A DNA stretch of 7,370 bases from Natronohydrobacter sp. (lineage in GTDB: Bacteria; Pseudomonadota; Alphaproteobacteria; Rhodobacterales; Rhodobacteraceae). The number at the start of each line of letters is the position of its first letter. The stretch's first letter is position 1. Position numbers and translations under genes: made by a program. Below the pieces are notes generated by a model. It did not search any database. It was not told the DNA's origin and worked only from the letters and a program-made list of their open reading frames with translations. The stretch lies in NCBI GenBank assembly GCA_007123015.1, contig SKSL01000040.1, positions 1-7,370 on the forward strand, written 5' to 3'. Positions 5,516 through 7,370 of the stretch are shown in pieces.

Positions 5516-5616
5516 TTTTCCGTCGCTAGTCTGCGCCTTTGCTGTCTGCGCGGTTCTGCATCCAATACCGGGCAGGCGGTTTCATGCGGTGGGGCATAGG
5601 GACAGGCAAAAGCCAT

Positions 5617-5964
5617 ATGACGAATGAGCAAGGCCCCGTACCGGGGATAAGAGGACCGGAAACGTCACTGGAAAACATGGTGTCCTATTCCGAGCAGCTT
5701 CTGAATATCAGCATCGCGCGGCTGACTGTCCTGATGGAAGGTTATGACGCGCCCCGGCCCGGTCTGGCCAAGGAACTGGCCGAAGAATTTCGCGGGCTGC
5801 GTAAAGCATTGGAGATCGCATATCATGAACGTGCAAATCTGCAAAAACTCAAGCGCGACGAGGGATCAGGAAGCGCCACCCTCGACCTGGACGCCGCCCG
5901 CGCTGAAATCGAAGGCCGACTGGATCGCCTCCGCGCCGCCAAAGACAGTGACGGGGTTTCTTGA
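5617..5964 (+). CDS. GTA g1-like protein, probable small terminase subunit
   Basis: A 115-residue acidic, largely helical protein directly upstream of the GTA large terminase. The central part, residues 20-80, is heptad-like: N-M-V-S-Y-S-E-Q-L-L-N-I-S-I, then G-Y-D-A-P-R-P-G-L-A-K-E-L (42-54) and E-E-F-R-G-L-R-K-A-L-E. A second helix, residues 91-108, is rich in Ala, Arg and Glu. The Y-x-x-P-R-P-G-L-A-K pattern and position match what I recall of Rhodobacter gp1, described as the GTA small terminase that lacks a DNA-binding domain. No helix-turn-helix is visible, consistent with packaging of random DNA rather than a pac site. I chose the ATG at 5617, with AGG 10 bases upstream, over in-frame ATGs at 5584 and 5539 that add an unrelated N-terminus. 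Its last 140 bases overlap the terminase frame. Confidence 0.8.
   Translation: MTNEQGPVPGIRGPETSLENMVSYSEQLLNISIARLTVLMEGYDAPRPGLAKELAEEFRGLRKALEIAYHERANLQKLKRDEGSGSATLDLDAARAEIEGRLDRLRAAKDSDGVS
5811..5815 (+). promoter_or_regulatory. Shine-Dalgarno of terL inside g1
   Basis: GGAGA lies 9 bases before the ATG at 5825, within the g1 coding region. It supports initiation of the large terminase inside g1 rather than at the GTG at 5948, which has no purine-rich site before it. Confidence 0.5.
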
Positions 5965-7240
5965 CGGGCTTTCCGCCAATGCGCTGGCAGCCCTGCCCTG
6001 GTTGTTCGAATTCTGGGCGCAGCCGCATCAACTGCCCCCCGAGGGAGACTGGCGCACCTGGGTCTGTCTGGGCGGGCGCGGGGCTGGCAAGACGCGGGCG
6101 GGCGCGGAATGGGTGCGTGCGCAGGTCGAAGGGGCGCGACCCCTTGATCCAGGACGCGCGCGGCGGGTGGCGCTGGTGGCGGAAACCTATGATCAGGCGC
6201 GCGATGTGATGATCTTTGGCGATAGTGGCATCATGACCTGCTGCCCGCCGGATCGCAAACCTGCATGGGAGGCCACGCGCCGTCGTCTGGTCTGGCCCAA
6301 TGGGGCTGTGGCGCAATGCTTCTCGGCCTCGGACCCCGAAGCGTTGCGCGGACCGCAATTTGACGCGGCCTGGTGCGACGAGCTGGCAAAATGGCCCAAG
6401 GCCGACGAGACCTGGGACATGCTGCAATTCGCGCTGCGGCTGGGCGACGCCCCGCGCCAATTGGTGACCACGACGCCGCGCGCGCAAGCCACGCTGAAAG
6501 ATGTGCTACGCGCGCCCTCGACCGTGCTGACCCATGCTGCGACCGAAGCGAATCGTGCCTTCCTCGCGCCTTCTTTTCTGGCAGAGATCCGCGAACGTTA
6601 CCGGGGCACGCATCTGGAACGGCAAGAACTTGATGGTGCGCTGGTCGAGGATACGGAAGGCACGCTTTGGCCTGCGGCTTTGATCGAGCATGCGCGGGTG
6701 GCGCAGGTGCCCGCGCTGTCGCGCGTGGTGGTGGCGGTGGACCCGGCAGTGAGCGCGGGGGTGAAGTCGGACCTGTGCGGGATCGTCGTGGTGGGGGCCT
6801 TGACCGAGGGCCCGGTCGCGGACTGGCGCGCTTACGTGCTGGAGGATGCGTCGCTGCGCGCGGCCTCGCCCACGGCCTGGGCGCGGGCGGCACTGGCAGC
6901 GGCAGAACGGCATGGGGCCGAGCGAATCGTGGCCGAGGTCAATCAGGGTGGCAATCTGGTCGAGCAGGTCTTGCGCCAGATCAACCCTGTGGTGCCGTAC
7001 CGGGGCGTGCATGCGACTCGCGGGAAAGCGGCGCGTGCGGAACCTGTTGCGGCGCTTTACGAGCAGGGGCGGGTATTTCATGCAACCCGTCTGGGCGCGC
7101 TGGAAGATCAGATGATGCAGATGACGGCGCAGGGGTTTCAGGGGACCGGCAGCCCCGACCGGGTGGATGCGCTGGTCTGGGCCTTGCACGAGCTGATTCT
7201 GGGGACGCGGCCTGCGCGGCCAAAGCTGCGTACGCTGTGA
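5825..7240 (+). CDS. terL: GTA terminase large subunit (g2), ATPase-nuclease of the DNA packaging motor
   Basis: A 471-residue two-domain packaging motor protein. The ATPase part has W79-V-C-L followed by Walker A G-G-R-G-A-G-K-T (83-90), Walker B W-C-D185-E186-L, and the coupling motif T-T-T-P (215-218). The RNase H-like nuclease part supplies the acidic residues D306 (V-A-V-D-P), E371 (V-A-E-V-N-Q-G-G) and D448 (S-P-D-R-V-D-A-L-V-W). Segments such as A-L-P-W-L-F-E-F-W, P-P-E-G-D-W-R-T-W and R-G-P-Q-F-D-A-A-W match what I recall of Rhodobacterales GTA g2 proteins. Terminase pushes host DNA into the particle head and cuts it. I prefer the ATG at 5825 because of the internal Shine-Dalgarno and because D-W-I-A-S-A-P-P-K-T (32-41), which I recall as family-conserved, lies before the alternative GTG at 5948. 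Starting at 5948 would give 430 residues and only a 17-base overlap with g1. All catalytic residues are intact. Confidence 0.93.
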   Translation: MNVQICKNSSATRDQEAPPSTWTPPALKSKADWIASAPPKTVTGFLDGLSANALAALPWLFEFWAQPHQLPPEGDWRTWVCLGGRGAGKTRAGAEWVRAQVEGARPLDPGRARRVALVAETYDQARDVMIFGDSGIMTCCPPDRKPAWEATRRRLVWPNGAVAQCFSASDPEALRGPQFDAAWCDELAKWPKADETWDMLQFALRLGDAPRQLVTTTPRAQATLKDVLRAPSTVLTHAATEANRAFLAPSFLAEIRERYRGTHLERQELDGALVEDTEGTLWPAALIEHARVAQVPALSRVVVAVDPAVSAGVKSDLCGIVVVGALTEGPVADWRAYVLEDASLRAASPTAWARAALAAAERHGAERIVAEVNQGGNLVEQVLRQINPVVPYRGVHATRGKAARAEPVAALYEQGRVFHATRLGALEDQMMQMTAQGFQGTGSPDRVDALVWALHELILGTRPARPKLRTL

Positions 7241-7282
7241 GAGGGGCGCGTTAAGGCCTGGGCTGTAGGGTGTTTGTCACGA

Positions 7283-7298
7283 CGGAGGGCGACCTTCG
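7283..7298. other. Small stem-loop with GCGA tetraloop after terL
   Basis: CGGAGG and CCTTCG form a 6-bp stem with one G-U pair, closed by GCGA, a GNRA-type tetraloop. It lies about 40 bases after the terL stop and just before the larger hairpin at 7306. It could stabilise the 3' end of the mRNA or be chance in GC-rich DNA. Confidence 0.35.
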
Positions 7299-7305
7299 GA
7301 AGCAG

Positions 7306-7350
7306 GCGGGGGGGCTGTCTGCCCCCCCGCACCCCCCCGAGGATATTTTT
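7306..7350 (+). terminator. Strong G-run/C-run hairpin with trailing T-run, Rhodobacterales-type 3'-end element
   Basis: Left arm 7306-7315 (GC, seven G, C), loop TGTCT (7316-7320) and right arm 7321-7330 (G, seven C, GC) make a perfect 10-bp stem. It is followed by A, a second run of seven C (7332-7338), GAGGATA and TTTTT (7346-7350). The T-run is 15 bases past the stem, so it is not a canonical intrinsic terminator, but the element is very stable. The string CCCCGAGGATATTTTT after such a hairpin is one I recall at many gene ends in Rhodobacterales. The remaining bases to 7370 hold nothing I can name, and no portal gene start is visible by the window end. Confidence 0.6.
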
Positions 7351-7370
7351 CCAAGGATGAATGGGGCAGG

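Noticed and set aside
5744..5824. Earlier start of terL at the ATG at 5744
   Set aside because: It adds 27 residues of Trp/Pro/Arg-rich sequence that is the shadow of the conserved P-R-P-G-L-A-K region of g1, and no Shine-Dalgarno precedes it.
7138..7332. 64-residue minus-strand ORF at the right end
   Set aside because: Overlaps the end of terL and the G/C hairpin, with no family character; the hairpin explains the sequence better.

Overview
The base composition (GC-rich, with a strong G/C third-position preference) and the gene content point to an alphaproteobacterium of the Rhodobacterales (Rhodobacteraceae/Roseobacteraceae). The strongest marker is the right end: a small acidic coiled-coil-like ORF followed by a phage-type large terminase. 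These match genes g1 and g2 of the gene transfer agent (GTA) cluster that is inherited vertically in this order. The intergenic hairpin after the terminase also has the G-run/C-run plus GAGGATATTTTT form that I recall from many Rhodobacterales 3' ends.

Layout. Positions 1-120 hold the last 28 codons of what looks like an IS256/Mutator-type transposase and possibly the end of that insertion sequence. Positions 121-360 carry no gene, only three perfect copies of a 9-bp direct repeat. Then come a predicted outer-membrane beta-barrel with a PagL-like HHRS motif (396-968, +) and, convergent with it, moaA for molybdenum cofactor synthesis (989-1993, -). Divergent from moaA is a small lipoprotein of a Rhodobacterales-type family (2078-2602, +). 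It is followed by a YmdB/TIGR00282 metallophosphoesterase (2670-3500, +) and an SLC13-type permease with two cytoplasmic TrkA-C/RCK-C domains (3638-5470, +). A 146-bp regulatory-looking gap leads to GTA g1 (5617-5964, +) and the overlapping GTA terminase large subunit (5825-7240, +). The window ends in two consecutive hairpins, the second terminator-like, before any portal gene is seen.

How the parts fit. The central genes are ordinary chromosomal housekeeping and envelope genes and do not form one pathway; the IS remnant is at the edge of this block. The two GTA genes encode the DNA-packaging motor (small and large terminase subunits) of a domesticated phage-like particle that packages random host DNA.

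The main pattern not explained by gene calls is a shared promoter design. Four genes (beta-barrel, moaA, lipoprotein, ymdB) each have TTGC at -35, exactly 17 bases, a -10-like hexamer, and then the ATG only 6-7 bases later. This predicts leaderless mRNAs. The two genes where I see a good Shine-Dalgarno sequence (permease and terminase) lack this pattern. I saw no tRNA, rRNA or CRISPR array. No wholly new system is evident; the leaderless-promoter set, the g1/terL overlap and the hairpin pair after terL are the most worthwhile items.
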